Assembly (NCBI GenBank): GCA_020747015.1
Contig: JAGTJM010000038.1
Coordinates: 248,001-312,000, forward strand
From: Pyrenochaeta sp. MPI-SDFR-AT-0127
Taxonomy: Eukaryota > Ascomycota > Dothideomycetes > Pleosporales > Cucurbitariaceae
Reading direction: 5' to 3'
Length of the DNA stretch: 64,000 nt
The notes beneath the pieces were generated by a model. The model did no database searches and was not told the origin of the DNA. It saw nothing but the letters and a program-made list of their open reading frames with translations. Shown here piece after piece: positions 24,261 through 35,132 of this stretch. The stretch's first letter is position 1; each line of letters starts with the position of its first letter. The position numbers were made by a program, and so were the translations under genes.

Positions 24261-26864
24261 CTATTGCGGCTCTTCCCATATATCAATGTCATACAATTCG
24301 TCAATATAATCGTCAGGGAGCTGCTCTGTAACCTTCTCTGAGGGTGGTTTAAAACCAGCGCGCTCCCAAGCCCGGATACATTGCAATGCCGCGAGTAGTT
24401 GAGAGCCGATCTTGCGTCGTTTAGGCTCTAGTAGATCACCTACCTCGCTGAAAAGACGCTCACATTCGCAGCTAGAGGCAGGTATTGCCATCACATCTAT
24501 TGCTAAGCGCGATAGATTGGGGTAATTTTGCCTCATTTCCATCCAGTACTGGACAGGATTGCCGTTGTTTATGAACTGTTCGCGCGTCCACTTTGGCTCA
24601 AGGTGCCTCCACCGCTGAAACTCGTCGATATCGTCGTTGTCGTCGCTGAGTTCACCGTTCAGCAGCGCATCGATAGCATCGTCGATGGCGTTTGGGCTCG
24701 AGTTTCGCGCCTTTGAGCGCGGAGATGGCGTGCGGATAGGCCTATAAGCCGCCCAGAGTCGCTGGAAAGAGGCATTGTTTGCAACAAGCCAGGTAGGTTT
24801 ATCGCGCCAGCTATAATCGCAGTAGCGCTTGTAGTATGGATGGAGGACTACAGCGGCGTAGTAGTATGGCGAGTCATCCAATTTCTGGTAGTAGTTGCGA
24901 GCTTTACTCCAAGCTGCGCGCATGTTAATAGCAAGGTGATCCTCTGGAGCACCTGGAGCGTTATAGTCAACCGCCCCGTACGGCTTGACCTCGCGCTCAA
25001 GCTCCCCAAGCAAGTACTCGAAACACGGTATTACCTCATAGATTGCACCAAAACGGTACGCTTTGCCGCGACCTTCGAGCCTCTTAGTTGCTGCTCGGAG
25101 CGGCCGCAGCACGCGGATATAGTCGTTCACAACCTGCCAGTCGGCAGCTGAGAGCCCATCCGACCTCATCCAACTCGGCGCCTCTGGGAGCTTGTTGCCG
25201 CGCAGTCTGGCGGTCTCGTCAGCGGTTTTGACGCGGTCGATATGGTAGTTGAGGTACGCGTTAAAGGCGGGTTGGAGCGAAGCTGCACGCTCAAAGGCGC
25301 TGCAGAACGAGTTCCAGCGGGTGACGACTGCCTTTACCGGCTCAAATATTTTCTGCGTGTCGGTGGGCACCTCTTGGTTGGCGATTGCTTGAAAATTGGC
25401 GAACAGCTCGTGCTGTTGAGGCGTTTTGATATAGGATATAACGTCTAGCAGCACGCCAAGAGGACCCTCTTTGCGCCAATCTGCCATGAATAGCGCCTCA
25501 TCAGCGTGCTCTGCTGCGTTGTTGTCATAAGCGTCGGCGTCTTTGCTAAACAAAATAGCCTGGCCGACAAGGTTAAGCATGTGAGGAGCGCAGCGGATTC
25601 GATTGTGTGAGGCCACAAAGCCGTACAACCCTGCTAACTTGTCTACTGCCGTGTCGTTGGCGTACGCGTTATCAAGCACAAAGACGCCAAGTTTGTGTGC
25701 GTCTACTGCAAAGTTCTGCAGCGTTGTCGCCACCACCTCTGCTATCCGCTCGCCAGTATGGGCGCCAGTCAACTGCGGTAGCGCAATAGGTAGGTCCTTA
25801 ACCGCACCAGAGGCGTCAGCATAGTGAGCGACTACCCCAAAGAACCCACGTTTGCCGCCTTTGGTTGTCCATCCGTCAAAGCTTATATGGATCTTGCTAA
25901 CAGCTTGCGACAGCTCGGCAACAACCTGCGGCAACAGGCAGTGATAGAGCCTCATCGCGAAGCGCGACACGCTCTGGTGGTTCGCCCACAACGCACGCTC
26001 TGCCTCTGGGTTTATGCGGCGAACTAAGGATCGGAAGGCAGGCGTTTCGAGCTCGCGGAGCGGGTGGTTGTTGTCAACGATCCACAGCATAAACTCCATC
26101 CTAAGACCTTGTACGTCAAAGTTTCCAAGAGCATTAGCTGCATCTTGGCCAATCTGTACGCCAGCTTTGGCGGCTTCGTATACAGTCCTTTGTCCGCCTT
26201 TTAATACTGATTGCACCTTACCGCGCTGCGAGATACGGTGACCGGGCTTGTTCATCCTTAGGTGGGTGATGACAGAGCTCGTCGACAGTGTTACCTCGAG
26301 GCAGCCGCGACCTTGAGTATCGAGAATCTTACGCTGATGGCAGTACCGGCAGATCCAAAAGGTCCTATCTATTTCAGCGAGCAACGCTACGCGGTAGCCG
26401 TGCTCAAAAACCCAGCTTTTCTTGCCCTTGAGTGTGCGCGGAGGCTTACAAAACCGCGGCAAACGAGCCCAATCGATCCCGTCAAAGGTATCCATAAAGC
26501 GCTGGTCGAGCAGCTCCTCGTCGCTATCCTCTCGATCTGCAGTAGCCACCGTGGCGGCTCTCGAACCATCCTCCGCAGGCGCAACAACTGCTAGCTCTGG
26601 CATACTATCGCGCAACAGCGACTCAAACGGGCGCTCGTCAGTGGCCTGGGACGCGGCAGCAACCAGCACTCTGCGCGGCGAGGAGCGCGAAATCGGCGGC
26701 TCTATACCCTCGGGCGGCCCCATAGGTGGTTGAGCCTGCGATTCAAGCAACTCGAGTGGCTGGCTGGCTGTACCGCTGCCGCGCAGTACTCGAACGCGTT
26801 TTGCTGGTCTCTCAACGCCTCCAGCTGCGCGTTTAGCACCTCTGGGGCTGGATTTTGGTGGCAT
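24261..26864 (-). CDS. hAT family transposase
   Basis: A single open frame encodes 867 residues when started at the ATG at 26864 (MPPKSSPRG, a basic N-terminus typical of nuclear proteins); the frame stays open further upstream to 27002 without an obvious earlier start. A BED-type zinc finger is visible (CRYC, then His residues in THLRMNKPGH). The RNase-H-like core has Asp in HISFDGWTTKGGKRG and in VFVLDNAYAND. The C-terminal hAT dimerisation block SSCECERLFSEVGD includes the expected catalytic Glu region. It cuts and pastes the element by binding its terminal and subterminal repeats. No frameshift or stop is seen, so it may be active and able to mobilise related non-autonomous copies. Confidence 0.95.
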   Translation of the reverse strand: MPPKSSPRGAKRAAGGVERPAKRVRVLRGSGTASQPLELLESQAQPPMGPPEGIEPPISRSSPRRVLVAAASQATDERPFESLLRDSMPELAVVAPAEDGSRAATVATADREDSDEELLDQRFMDTFDGIDWARLPRFCKPPRTLKGKKSWVFEHGYRVALLAEIDRTFWICRYCHQRKILDTQGRGCLEVTLSTSSVITHLRMNKPGHRISQRGKVQSVLKGGQRTVYEAAKAGVQIGQDAANALGNFDVQGLRMEFMLWIVDNNHPLRELETPAFRSLVRRINPEAERALWANHQSVSRFAMRLYHCLLPQVVAELSQAVSKIHISFDGWTTKGGKRGFFGVVAHYADASGAVKDLPIALPQLTGAHTGERIAEVVATTLQNFAVDAHKLGVFVLDNAYANDTAVDKLAGLYGFVASHNRIRCAPHMLNLVGQAILFSKDADAYDNNAAEHADEALFMADWRKEGPLGVLLDVISYIKTPQQHELFANFQAIANQEVPTDTQKIFEPVKAVVTRWNSFCSAFERAASLQPAFNAYLNYHIDRVKTADETARLRGNKLPEAPSWMRSDGLSAADWQVVNDYIRVLRPLRAATKRLEGRGKAYRFGAIYEVIPCFEYLLGELEREVKPYGAVDYNAPGAPEDHLAINMRAAWSKARNYYQKLDDSPYYYAAVVLHPYYKRYCDYSWRDKPTWLVANNASFQRLWAAYRPIRTPSPRSKARNSSPNAIDDAIDALLNGELSDDNDDIDEFQRWRHLEPKWTREQFINNGNPVQYWMEMRQNYPNLSRLAIDVMAIPASSCECERLFSEVGDLLEPKRRKIGSQLLAALQCIRAWERAGFKPPSEKVTEQLPDDYIDELYDIDIWEEPQ

Positions 26865-27045
26865 AATAGGCAGAAACAACACAAGAAATGGCCTTGAGGT
26901 ATGGAGCTGACGGCGAGCAGAGCGCACGGTAAGAATAGACGATCTGGGGTGGCTGGCTAGCAGCTTACTAACAGCATTGCAACACCAGAAAACTATCACC
27001 ATATCAATCTATCGGCGTGCTCGAAAACGTTACAAATAAAAACTC

Positions 27046-27182
27046 AATCGATCAATCAATCTCCAATCAATCAATCAAATACTTCATTCAATACTTGATT
27101 TGCAGCTAAAATTTGGCTGTGGATACTTGATTTGATTGAAACTGAATCAAGTGGAAACGGGAATCTATATTTGCAAACTTAT
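27046..27182. repeat. hAT right subterminal repeats
   Basis: Mirror of the left side: repeated CAATCAATCAAT and TTGATTTGATTG words immediately inside the right terminal repeat. Confidence 0.7.
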
Positions 27183-27201
27183 TTGATTGTTAGCAACTCT
27201 G
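27183..27201 (-). repeat. hAT terminal inverted repeat, right
   Basis: Perfect inverted copy of 24085-24103, ending in CTCTG. Confidence 0.95.
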
Positions 27202-27209
27202 TCACCGCC
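27202..27209. repeat. Target-site duplication, right copy (TCACCGCC)
   Basis: Identical to 24077-24084. The PKS reading frame resumes directly after it in the correct phase. Confidence 0.97.
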
Positions 27210-29135
27210 ATATATGGACTCAAGGACTTAGGACGTCTTTCAAAAGGGCAGGTATGTATTCTTATCGTGGTCAATGACATCTTAGACGCTTTCTAACTCT
27301 TACGCAGTCTGTTTTAATTCACAGTGGCACCGGTGGAGTAGGACTAGCTGCAATCCAGGTAGCTCGCATGCTGGGTGCAGAAGTCTTCATGACCGTAGGC
27401 AATGAAAAGAAGGTGCAGTACCTGATTGAAAATTGTGGTATTCCTCGAAACCGGATTTTCAATTCTAGGAACACCTCATTTGTGGAAGATCTGTTGCGCG
27501 AGACCGACGGCAGAGGTGTGGATGTAGCCCTCAACTCTCTCGCAGGAGAGCTTCTACACGCGACTTGGGAGTGTATAGCTCCATGGGGAACGATGATCGA
27601 GATCGGAAAGCGCGACATTCTGGGAAGTGCTCAACTGGATATGAGGCCTTTCCTGGAAAATCGTAGCTACTGCTGCTTGGACGTTGAGCAAATGAGGATA
27701 GAACGACCCGAAATAAGTAGTCGGTAAGATATCACAAGCTTCTTCTTCACTTGGGTGGTGCTAAGAACTTAGGACACTCGATTTCGCGATGGAATGCTTC
27801 GCTAACGGGCATTTTAAACCGATCCCGATAGATCGAGTATTCAGCGCCCCGGAGATATTGGATGCCTTTAGGTATATGCAACAAGGTAAACACATCGGCA
27901 AGATCATCGTCGAGGTTCGCGACGAGACAGGGAAACTCTTCGTGAAGGACGTCGATGCGACGAGGACGCCTTCTCTCAAACTTGATGCCGCAGCCTCATA
28001 CCTCCTCATTGGAGGTCTTGGGGGTCTGGGACGTTCACTATCTGTCTGGATGGTCGAGCATGGCGCTAGAAATCTCACCTTTCTATCCCGACGCGCAGGA
28101 AGCGGAAAGCACGACGATGACATTGCTCGGGAGCTGGAGAGCATGGGTTGTACTGTCCAGCTAGTCCGCGGAGATGTCACTAAACCTGAAGATGTTGAAC
28201 GGGCTATCGATGAAGTAGCTGCTCCATTAAAGGGTATTGTGCAGATGTCGATGGTTCTGCGCGACCAAATGTTCGAAGGGATGGATTTCGAGGATTGGAA
28301 CGCAGTCGTACGACCCAAAGTCCAAGGCACCTGGAACCTCCACAACGTTGCACTATCCAAGCACTTGGGGTTGGACTTCTTCCTGTTATTCAGCTCTTTG
28401 TCTGGAGTTCTTGGACAAGTCGGACAGGCACATTATGCCAGCGCTAACACTTTCCTGGACGCTTTCGTGCAGTATCGCGCGGGCCTAAACCTTCCATGCA
28501 CGGCCATCGATCTCGGAGCAATGGAGGGCATCGGATACTTGTCAGAGAACCAGCAACTCTTGAAGAAGATGCAGGGCACCGGATGGCGCGCGGTGCAAGA
28601 GAACGAACTTCTCGGAGCTTTGGAGTTAGCGATGTCTTCTGTATCCACCCGCAATCAGTTCGGTCTTGGGAACGAGAGCAAGATGGGTGACGCCTTTCTT
28701 CTTGGTCTTGTCCCTACGACCCCACTGAGTAATCCTGATAGTAGCGCTCGGATGAGGAGAGATATAAGGATGGCGGTCTATCACACCATAAGCGGTGGCG
28801 ATAGCAAGGCTGGGAGCGCGACTGACGGCCTACGCGCATTGCTTTCCTCCATCAAGAAAGACTCGAGTTTACTTGAGTCTCCTGAGATTGCGACTCTCCT
28901 TGCAGTAGAAATTGGAAAGAAACTGTTAAGTTTGGTTCTGGCAGGGGACGTAGAAGTGGACATCTCCATGCGTACAGCCGACATGGGTATGGACTCACTA
29001 GTAGCGGTTGAGTTGCAGGCTTGGTGGAGGTTGAGCTTTGGTTTCGATGTCAGCACTTTAGAGATGCTGAGTATGGGAACTTTGGAAGCTTTGGGGAAGC
29101 GTGCTGCAGCTGGACTGGGGGCTTTATATGGTTAG

Positions 29136-29652
29136 ATGATTGGAAGCCAATGCTTTTTTCGCAACTCGAAATTGTGATGGAGCTAGTGGTTATAGGCGTA
29201 TATAGCAGCGGTTTTCTAGTTGAGCCAAGAGCAAAATGTTTAAAATCCATTTAAAATTTCAAGTTTGCTACGATCAAAAGAGATTGAAAGAGGAAAGTCT
29301 TTCGGTGCGAGCGTAGAAGGTTACGGAAGCTCGAAAGAAGCATCCACCACAAGACCTGGCATGCTCAATTTCAGCTTGTAGTGCCTAAGAAAAGTGCTAT
29401 GTGTAGTAGTTGCAAAAGCGTGCATAAAATCTATCTCTCTAAAGGCCCGTAAATTAATGTTGTCAGTCCAATCTTTTCAGTTAATCGCCGCTTGTTAAAA
29501 AGCACTACAGTTTATAGACCGCACAACCACCCAAAAGCCAAGATACATGTCAATTCAATGTCTTCATATGAGATACGGACTTGCGTGAAATTTTAATTAA
29601 CTTAAAGAGTATTGATCGAGGTATAGCAGTAAAACTTCAGCTTGACCAAGCG
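29136..29652. other. Convergent intergenic spacer, no gene seen
   Basis: Spacer between the PKS and short-chain dehydrogenase 3' ends; presumably both terminators. No repeat or motif stands out. Confidence 0.5.
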
Positions 29653-30949
29653 TCAAACACTAATCTTCAAATTCTGCAGAGCTGGGACCTTCAATTTCAA
29701 TTCTGTGCTGATTTCCTTCCAAACCAGTTCTTGAACTCTCTTTGCAGCGTCGCTCGTCACGTTCGGGATTGCTAAGCTTTGCAGAGTTAGTCTTGAAAAG
29801 GAAAGGACGAGATTTTTGTCCGTACCTGCGGTATTCATCCTCTGTGTAGATCGACTGAACGTATTTCCCCTTCATCACAATCTTGTCAGTAACGAAAGAT
29901 CTTTTTTTCACAGGCGAAAACCTCGTGGGATAAGATAACTCACATGCTCAGCTACTGACGTTCGTGCTGCCATAAGATAAGTTCTTGCACCATATTCAGG
30001 CGTCTTTCCCAGCACTGTGAAGTACAGGGGTATAAATAACTGCATGGTGAACGACAAGTTTGTAATGCGCCGGCCTAGGTCGGTTGTCACAAGACCAGGG
30101 CATACAGTGTTCACGATCACATCCACACTATTCATAACAGACACAACATCAGCGCAGCCATGTGCAGCGGAGCGAGATCAACTTACCTTCCATCTTTTCC
30201 TATGGCCTTCTTTCGTATTTCTTCCACAGCATATGTCAGTAGTAGCTTAGTTTCAGAGTAATTTGGATCGATTTGGCCCGTGGGCCAGTTTTTCTCGTCG
30301 CTGAAATGCCGCAAGATGCCTTCTTCCGCTGATATATTCGGCCAATTGGCAATGTCAGGCAGAATATGCTTTCGAGATGTCACAAATATCAGATGAGGTG
30401 CCCTCAACTCAACTTTGCGCTGCTGCTTCATCCAGTCCAACAGAAGAAGTCCCAAGAGAGTAGTGCTTAAAGTGTGTACTTGAACGGTTTGTTCCCTGAA
30501 ACGACGGATTAGAACAGCTTTTATTATGAAAATGTTCAAGACAAGACGTACCACCCCTCAGAGCTTTGCGCATAATCAATATTGATAAGACCAGCGTTTA
30601 GCACAGCAACATCAAGACCACCATGACCCACTTCACTGTGTTTCAGGCTTTCGACGAACGACACGCACGACGAGTACCTGTTCATATCCAGTTCCAACAC
30701 ATGTACTCTCCCTTGTGTTATGATACCAGCATGTTGTATGACATGCTTCTTGGCTTCTTCGCCCTTCGACAAAGTTCGCGATGTGAGGATTACTGTTGCT
30801 CCAAAACTTGCGAAATGAACGGCAGCAGCCAGGCCGAGACCACCAGTCGCACCTGTGACAAGGATTGTTTGTCCGTCAAAAGACCCCTGGGGCGGCAGAG
30901 GCTCGGGCCAGATCTTGTCGCGGACGCGGCGAGGCCAGATCGATACCAT
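29653..30949 (-). CDS. Short-chain dehydrogenase/reductase (WWOX/retinol dehydrogenase-like)
   Basis: Five exons (30552-30949, 30187-30495, 29944-30127, 29826-29881, 29653-29776) join in frame to 356 residues. The Rossmann cofactor motif TGATGGLG lies near residue 32, followed by VAVLNAG; the catalytic YxxxK is YSETK, and the post-catalytic CPGLVTTDLG is present. Family members oxidise or reduce hydroxyl/keto groups with NAD(P)(H). In the cluster it could reduce the amino ketone made by the AOS, as 3-ketoreductases do in sphingoid-like pathways (inference). The 1.8-kb upstream region carries one cluster motif on the coding strand about 300 bp before the start, supporting membership. Confidence 0.88.
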
Positions 30950-32718
30950 CGTGTAGTAGTGTGATGATCTTTGAGATGGGTATCAGATGCTCATGAACGC
31001 GCGGCCATATGTTTTCCTGTAGCCTGGCTAATACTATAGAAGACATTTCAATGCCTCACCTTTATCTATGCACGTTGTTTTGCAAACTGAGATGATCAGC
31101 GCAGCTGCAGAATTGGGCAACATGACCCATAGAAAGATCCACTTTTCGCAGGGTCCGTGGATTTCCGCGTAGTCAAATGAGGTGCTTTGCCAATCATCGT
31201 TGCGCTTTGTCCTACTTGTCTGGTTTAATGACAGAGATCTGCAGTCAGCCAAATAAGCTGAATCCTTGCATATGCACAGTCAGGCACTTCGGAGCTCGAC
31301 CTGCGAAGCCCGCTACTGGTAATGGACCCACTACAAGCCTATGCACAAGGATCCAGAGTTTCGGATTCAACTACGTACATTTCAATCTTGCTAAATTCCA
31401 CAATAATCGAAATTAACAGATCATTGTAGAGCTGTGGAGTGGTTTACTTCATCCAGCCGGACGGTTTGGCTGGGAAATGCTGAGTGGAAGTAAGAGCAAA
31501 CAGGGGTGAGTGTAATGCAGCGATAATATATGTGAGCATAATGCTCTAGGTATCGGATATCTGAAAACTGCATGGTCGCAGGGAAAAGCTGCTTCTTGGG
31601 GTTTTGAGTGGCAACCAGGTGTTTGCCCGAATTCTTAGGCTTAGCTAACCTAATTTCCCATTAAAATGGCCCTGCATACTAGATACATACTGTCTCTGAA
31701 AATATATAATATTAGATTTTAGTGTTCTATTCTAACGAATTGTTATTAGAAATTCATGAAGTGGGGTGCTCAACTTACAACATTCACGTCAAACTGCTGA
31801 TATGGTAGATTGAACATGAATTGGAAAGTGAGATTGGTCTGACAGTATTTCCTTCGCGGTTCGGTCCTAACCCTGTACGAAGTCGACACGGCTACCACAT
31901 TATCTTCAGTTTTCTTGGTCATAGAGATCTCAAGGTTTTTCACCGTCATGTGCAACAGCATGCTGTTTACGAGGTCATATATATTCTTTGATTATTACGC
32001 CATTAACAAACAACTCCTCTATCAAAACGCGCATGCTTCTCATTCATGGTTTAATACTTCACGTGTTTATCTTTTGGGTATCAAGCTACAGAATCAGATT
32101 TCTGTATCTATCATTATTCATCATTTACGGTAGTATTCTAGAGTAAATTAGTATTACACGTAACTATCAGAAGCCTATTCGTGTGCTTTAGGATGTATAG
32201 AGGCGATAAATCCGACCTAATACCAGCTGGAAGTTCTCTACCTCTAAGACCTGTTAGGGATTCATTTGCAATATATTAGTCTCCTTCTATATATTTGATG
32301 TAGAACCTGAACAATAAGTATCGCAAGCATGTAGAGCCTGCAATTATGGGTGAATTCCCTTCTAGCAGTCTATATTATAGGTCCAACTATGAAAACCGCT
32401 CAAAAGTCCACTATGGATAGCCAGCACATTTCTTTGGGGACTGCCTTCGTACCGACTCTAAGATATTATTGCTGGCTTATGGTGGTAGTCGAAGATCAAG
32501 TTGCTGAAGATCTGGTTGCCGCAACATATAGCATGGAAACATAGTGACCACCCGCTATGGCTCTCTAAGCCAAAGTTGTTCCTCATTCATGACGTGTGAT
32601 AGAGCGGAATAAAGCCCCTTACGATACGTGGCCACAGCTCTTTCGAAGAGATCTCCTTGCCCGTGCGTGCTGCTGGTGGCTGGGATATGGTATTACCCGA
32701 ATAGAACACCGTGGGCCA
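30950..32718. other. 1.8-kb intergenic region, AT-rich in its distal half; SDR promoter
   Basis: The part near 30950-31450 is the SDR promoter and contains one cluster motif (31243-31251, minus strand). From about 31660 to 32350 the DNA is strongly AT-rich with many TA steps and stops in all frames, which resembles a decayed, RIP-mutated repeat, though no family can be named. The rest should hold the MFS gene terminator. No gene is supported. Confidence 0.45.
31243..31251 (-). promoter_or_regulatory. Cluster motif TGGCTGACT upstream of SDR
   Basis: Exact copy of the 8-bp core, oriented toward the SDR gene about 300 bp from its start. Confidence 0.45.
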
Positions 32719-34308
32719 CTAGAAGCCGGCTTGCGCATCTTCTATGGATCTACCATGACCTTCCTCCTCGTCCTTCCTCTCGCTCTCGCGAATATTCACT
32801 GTAAATAATAGTCCTGCAAAAAGCGCAGACAGAAGCCCGATGAACGCAAATGGAGTGCATATCCATGCACCACCGAGCTTGAAGCCCAACTTGAACAATC
32901 CTGCAAGCAGCGGTGCGCCTGCCATGGTGCCTATCGTGTCCACTACACTGATGATGCTGTATACTTCCGCAATTTGATGCGCCGGAACGAGCGAAGCGAT
33001 GAAGCTACGTATGAGTAACGCAGCACAGGGTACGAAGGAAGTTCCTGCAAGGCTAATGGTAACAAAAAATACTGTTGGAGAGGCGGCCACCCCTAGCCAA
33101 CCAGCAGCTACAAGTATCTGCGAAGCTCTTGCGAGGTACAAATCCTTCTTGGACTCGCTCAGCGGATAGGCCTGCACTAGAACAGTCGATAGGTACGGAA
33201 ATATGACAAAAAGTAGGAGCACGGTGACACCGTTCCGTATTGTAAGGACGAGAATTCCAGCTGACATGGTAATATTATACCTTTTGCTGATAAACTGCAG
33301 GAGTATCTTATTTATCGTTGCTATTAGGTTGTGGACGACAAATGGCGTAATCAGTGCAGGAACACGCCAGTCTTTGATCAAGAATAATGCTATGGATTGG
33401 GCCTTGTGGATTAAGAAGGTAGAATAATTGGTGTCAGCCGCAGGTTGTGTCGGCGTTGAGTCGAGTGATCCGGGTGATCTGGGTGCAATCGTGGAAGTGC
33501 TAATCTTTGCGCGATAATGTCCGTAGTTCAGTGTCTCTGGAATGAATAACCATAGTGGTATGGCTATGATCATGAGTGCGGTTCCGCACAACGATGGAAT
33601 CCATGGGTTTCGCTGCATCAGCCAGGAGGCTAGAGGCGGCATGAGAAGACTCGCACTCATGACTGTAGCGCCAATTCTCAAGAACGTTGCTGTGCGTTCG
33701 GCTTCGGAAGTGATGTCTGCCACAACAACGAAAAGCAAAGCGGAAACGACCGATGGCCCTCCACCTAAGACGCTCATTGCTGAAGCAAACCACATGGTAT
33801 TGACGTTGAATGTCTGCCAATTCCAAGCGACCAGTTGTGTCCAAGCAGCACGCAATGCGTACTGGATTAAGTTCATAAAAACCAAAGGCCAACGTCCGAA
33901 TCTGTCTGCTGCCCATCCAAACGGTACCGCAAGTACTAGCGTCGCAAAGCCATCAAAGAGTTGCATCATGCCGTTCAACTCAGCAAGCTCATTTTGTATG
34001 TCGTCGGCTTTGCACAACATTTCTTCCACTCCTCCGATGGCTCCAGGTCCGATAACATCCCGCCCTAGCTTGATCTTGCTTGGGTCTACCTTCTCAAAAT
34101 GGCGGTAACAAATGATTGACTCATAAATTCTTGTCTGTGGTGTTTCCATGATCTGCTCGCTAGAGGAAGTGAAGAACACGACCATCATAATAAGCAAGGT
34201 AAGGTGTTGAGTTGTGCGAAATTTCCTCTGAACGCGCTTCGACGCAGTAGGGCTACATTGTGCCGACGGAGGGAGAAGAGGTGATGTCTCAGTAGGTGGG
34301 TCTTCCAT
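32719..34308 (-). CDS. MFS transporter, probable metabolite exporter
   Basis: Single exon of 529 residues starting at the ATG at 34308. About twelve hydrophobic segments are visible in two halves separated by a hydrophilic loop (rich in Ser/Thr/Pro, around residues 280-310). The loop ADRFGRWPL after the second or third segment matches the MFS signature DRxGRR. The N-terminus (ETSPLLPPS) is cytosolic and acidic/proline rich. The cluster therefore has two exporters, this one and the ABC-C pump. I found no exact cluster motif in its upstream region, so its co-regulation is less certain than for its neighbours. Confidence 0.88.
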   Translation of the reverse strand: MEDPPTETSPLLPPSAQCSPTASKRVQRKFRTTQHLTLLIMMVVFFTSSSEQIMETPQTRIYESIICYRHFEKVDPSKIKLGRDVIGPGAIGGVEEMLCKADDIQNELAELNGMMQLFDGFATLVLAVPFGWAADRFGRWPLVFMNLIQYALRAAWTQLVAWNWQTFNVNTMWFASAMSVLGGGPSVVSALLFVVVADITSEAERTATFLRIGATVMSASLLMPPLASWLMQRNPWIPSLCGTALMIIAIPLWLFIPETLNYGHYRAKISTSTIAPRSPGSLDSTPTQPAADTNYSTFLIHKAQSIALFLIKDWRVPALITPFVVHNLIATINKILLQFISKRYNITMSAGILVLTIRNGVTVLLLFVIFPYLSTVLVQAYPLSESKKDLYLARASQILVAAGWLGVAASPTVFFVTISLAGTSFVPCAALLIRSFIASLVPAHQIAEVYSIISVVDTIGTMAGAPLLAGLFKLGFKLGGAWICTPFAFIGLLSALFAGLLFTVNIRESERKDEEEGHGRSIEDAQAGF

Positions 34309-35132
34309 TGTCAAGAAAGTCCTCGTAGAGCTGACGCTTTTAAGGGACGAAATACATGCCTTCTAGGCAAACACGGGATCACGTTGTTGAAGAACGGGTG
34401 TATTTGTTAGGGTCGTTGTTAAGGCGAAGGCCACCAATCTTGCGGCCTACGCCCCGAAAAGCATGATTTGTTGTGACGTCTTCCTCCGCGGATGCGCTGA
34501 TACCATACTGCGGCCACGTTCCGTGCCACCACGGACGCTATTCCCGAAGCAGCAGTGATCCGTGCCAAGGCTAGAGTGGCACAGTACCTAAGCCTTTTCC
34601 ACCTCTTGACCACTTTTGCCCGAAAAATCATGCACTCGCACGTCGCTATAGTACAGTTTCCAGTTGGCCACAGACTGTAGACCTTTTTAATGATTTGCAT
34701 AGGAATTGACCAACAGCATCCTCAATCGCCCCCACTGCTGACTGGGACCAATAATTACCATTGACGCACACCGAACATATTCTCAGCCCTGAAGAATACT
34801 CTTGTGACAAATTGAAGAGAAAGCATCATGTGAATGAAACAGCAATCAAATATCCCGTGTATCTCATAAAGCTAGAGAATAGCCCGGAACCAATATCATC
34901 GCTCGACCCAGAACATGATATGCACGGGAGAGATGTTGAATTCAAATACTACGCGCTTCGAAACCAAGTAAATAGCTAAGAAAGCTGAGTCTTGCTAGTC
35001 ATTCGAAGCTATCAGGAGGTTGAGAATAAATCGTATGGTGCCAGCTACACTAACGGCGTAGTGCGCATCATGAACAGCCTTTGCCAGGTTTCTCCACCAG
35101 GGCATATAAACGGCCCACCTCTTTCTCTTAGA
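34309..35132. other. MFS promoter / P450 3' flank, no gene seen
   Basis: Spacer between two genes on the minus strand. It holds the MFS promoter and the P450 terminator. A partial CRE (TGACGTC) is near 34474; no exact TGGCTGAC motif was seen. Confidence 0.45.

Larger units (their letters stand above)
24085..27201 (-). mobile_element. hAT DNA transposon, apparently intact, inserted in the PKS ER domain
   Basis: The element is 3,117 bp long. Its ends are perfect 19-bp inverted repeats starting CAGAGTTGCTAAC (24085-24103 and 27183-27201), flanked by an exact 8-bp target duplication. Both subterminal zones (about 24098-24236 and 27046-27190) are packed with ATTTGATTG/CAATCAATC words in both orientations, as expected for transposase binding sites. 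One uninterrupted transposase gene fills the interior on the strand opposite to the PKS. I see no sign of repeat-induced point mutation: no excess of stops, and the interior is not AT-skewed. Everything points to a recent, possibly still mobile, insertion. Confidence 0.97.
18088..29135 (+). pseudogene. Highly reducing polyketide synthase, disrupted by a hAT transposon
   Basis: Coding pieces are 18088-19001, 19057-23782, 23839-24084, then after the transposon 27210-27251, 27308-27723 and 27773-29135. Ignoring the insert, they add up to one frame of about 2,568 residues. Domains: KS (TACSS near residue 310, with both catalytic-His motifs), AT (GHSSGE near 749), DH (HKLGETIVFP near 1062), a methyltransferase-like region (near 1477) with a poor SAM motif, ER (from about 1850), KR (GGLGGLG near 2195, Tyr in HYASAN) and ACP (GMDSL near 2522). 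The insert splits the ER. Reading into it meets a stop at 24094, so the present product would lack most of ER, all of KR and the ACP and should not work. Start 18088 is the first ATG of the frame. It is divergent from the AOS gene, its likely release partner. Confidence 0.93.

Noticed and set aside
18088..29135. PKS disruption as an assembly artefact
   Set aside because: The inserted DNA has exact terminal repeats and an exact 8-bp target duplication, which misassembly would not create.
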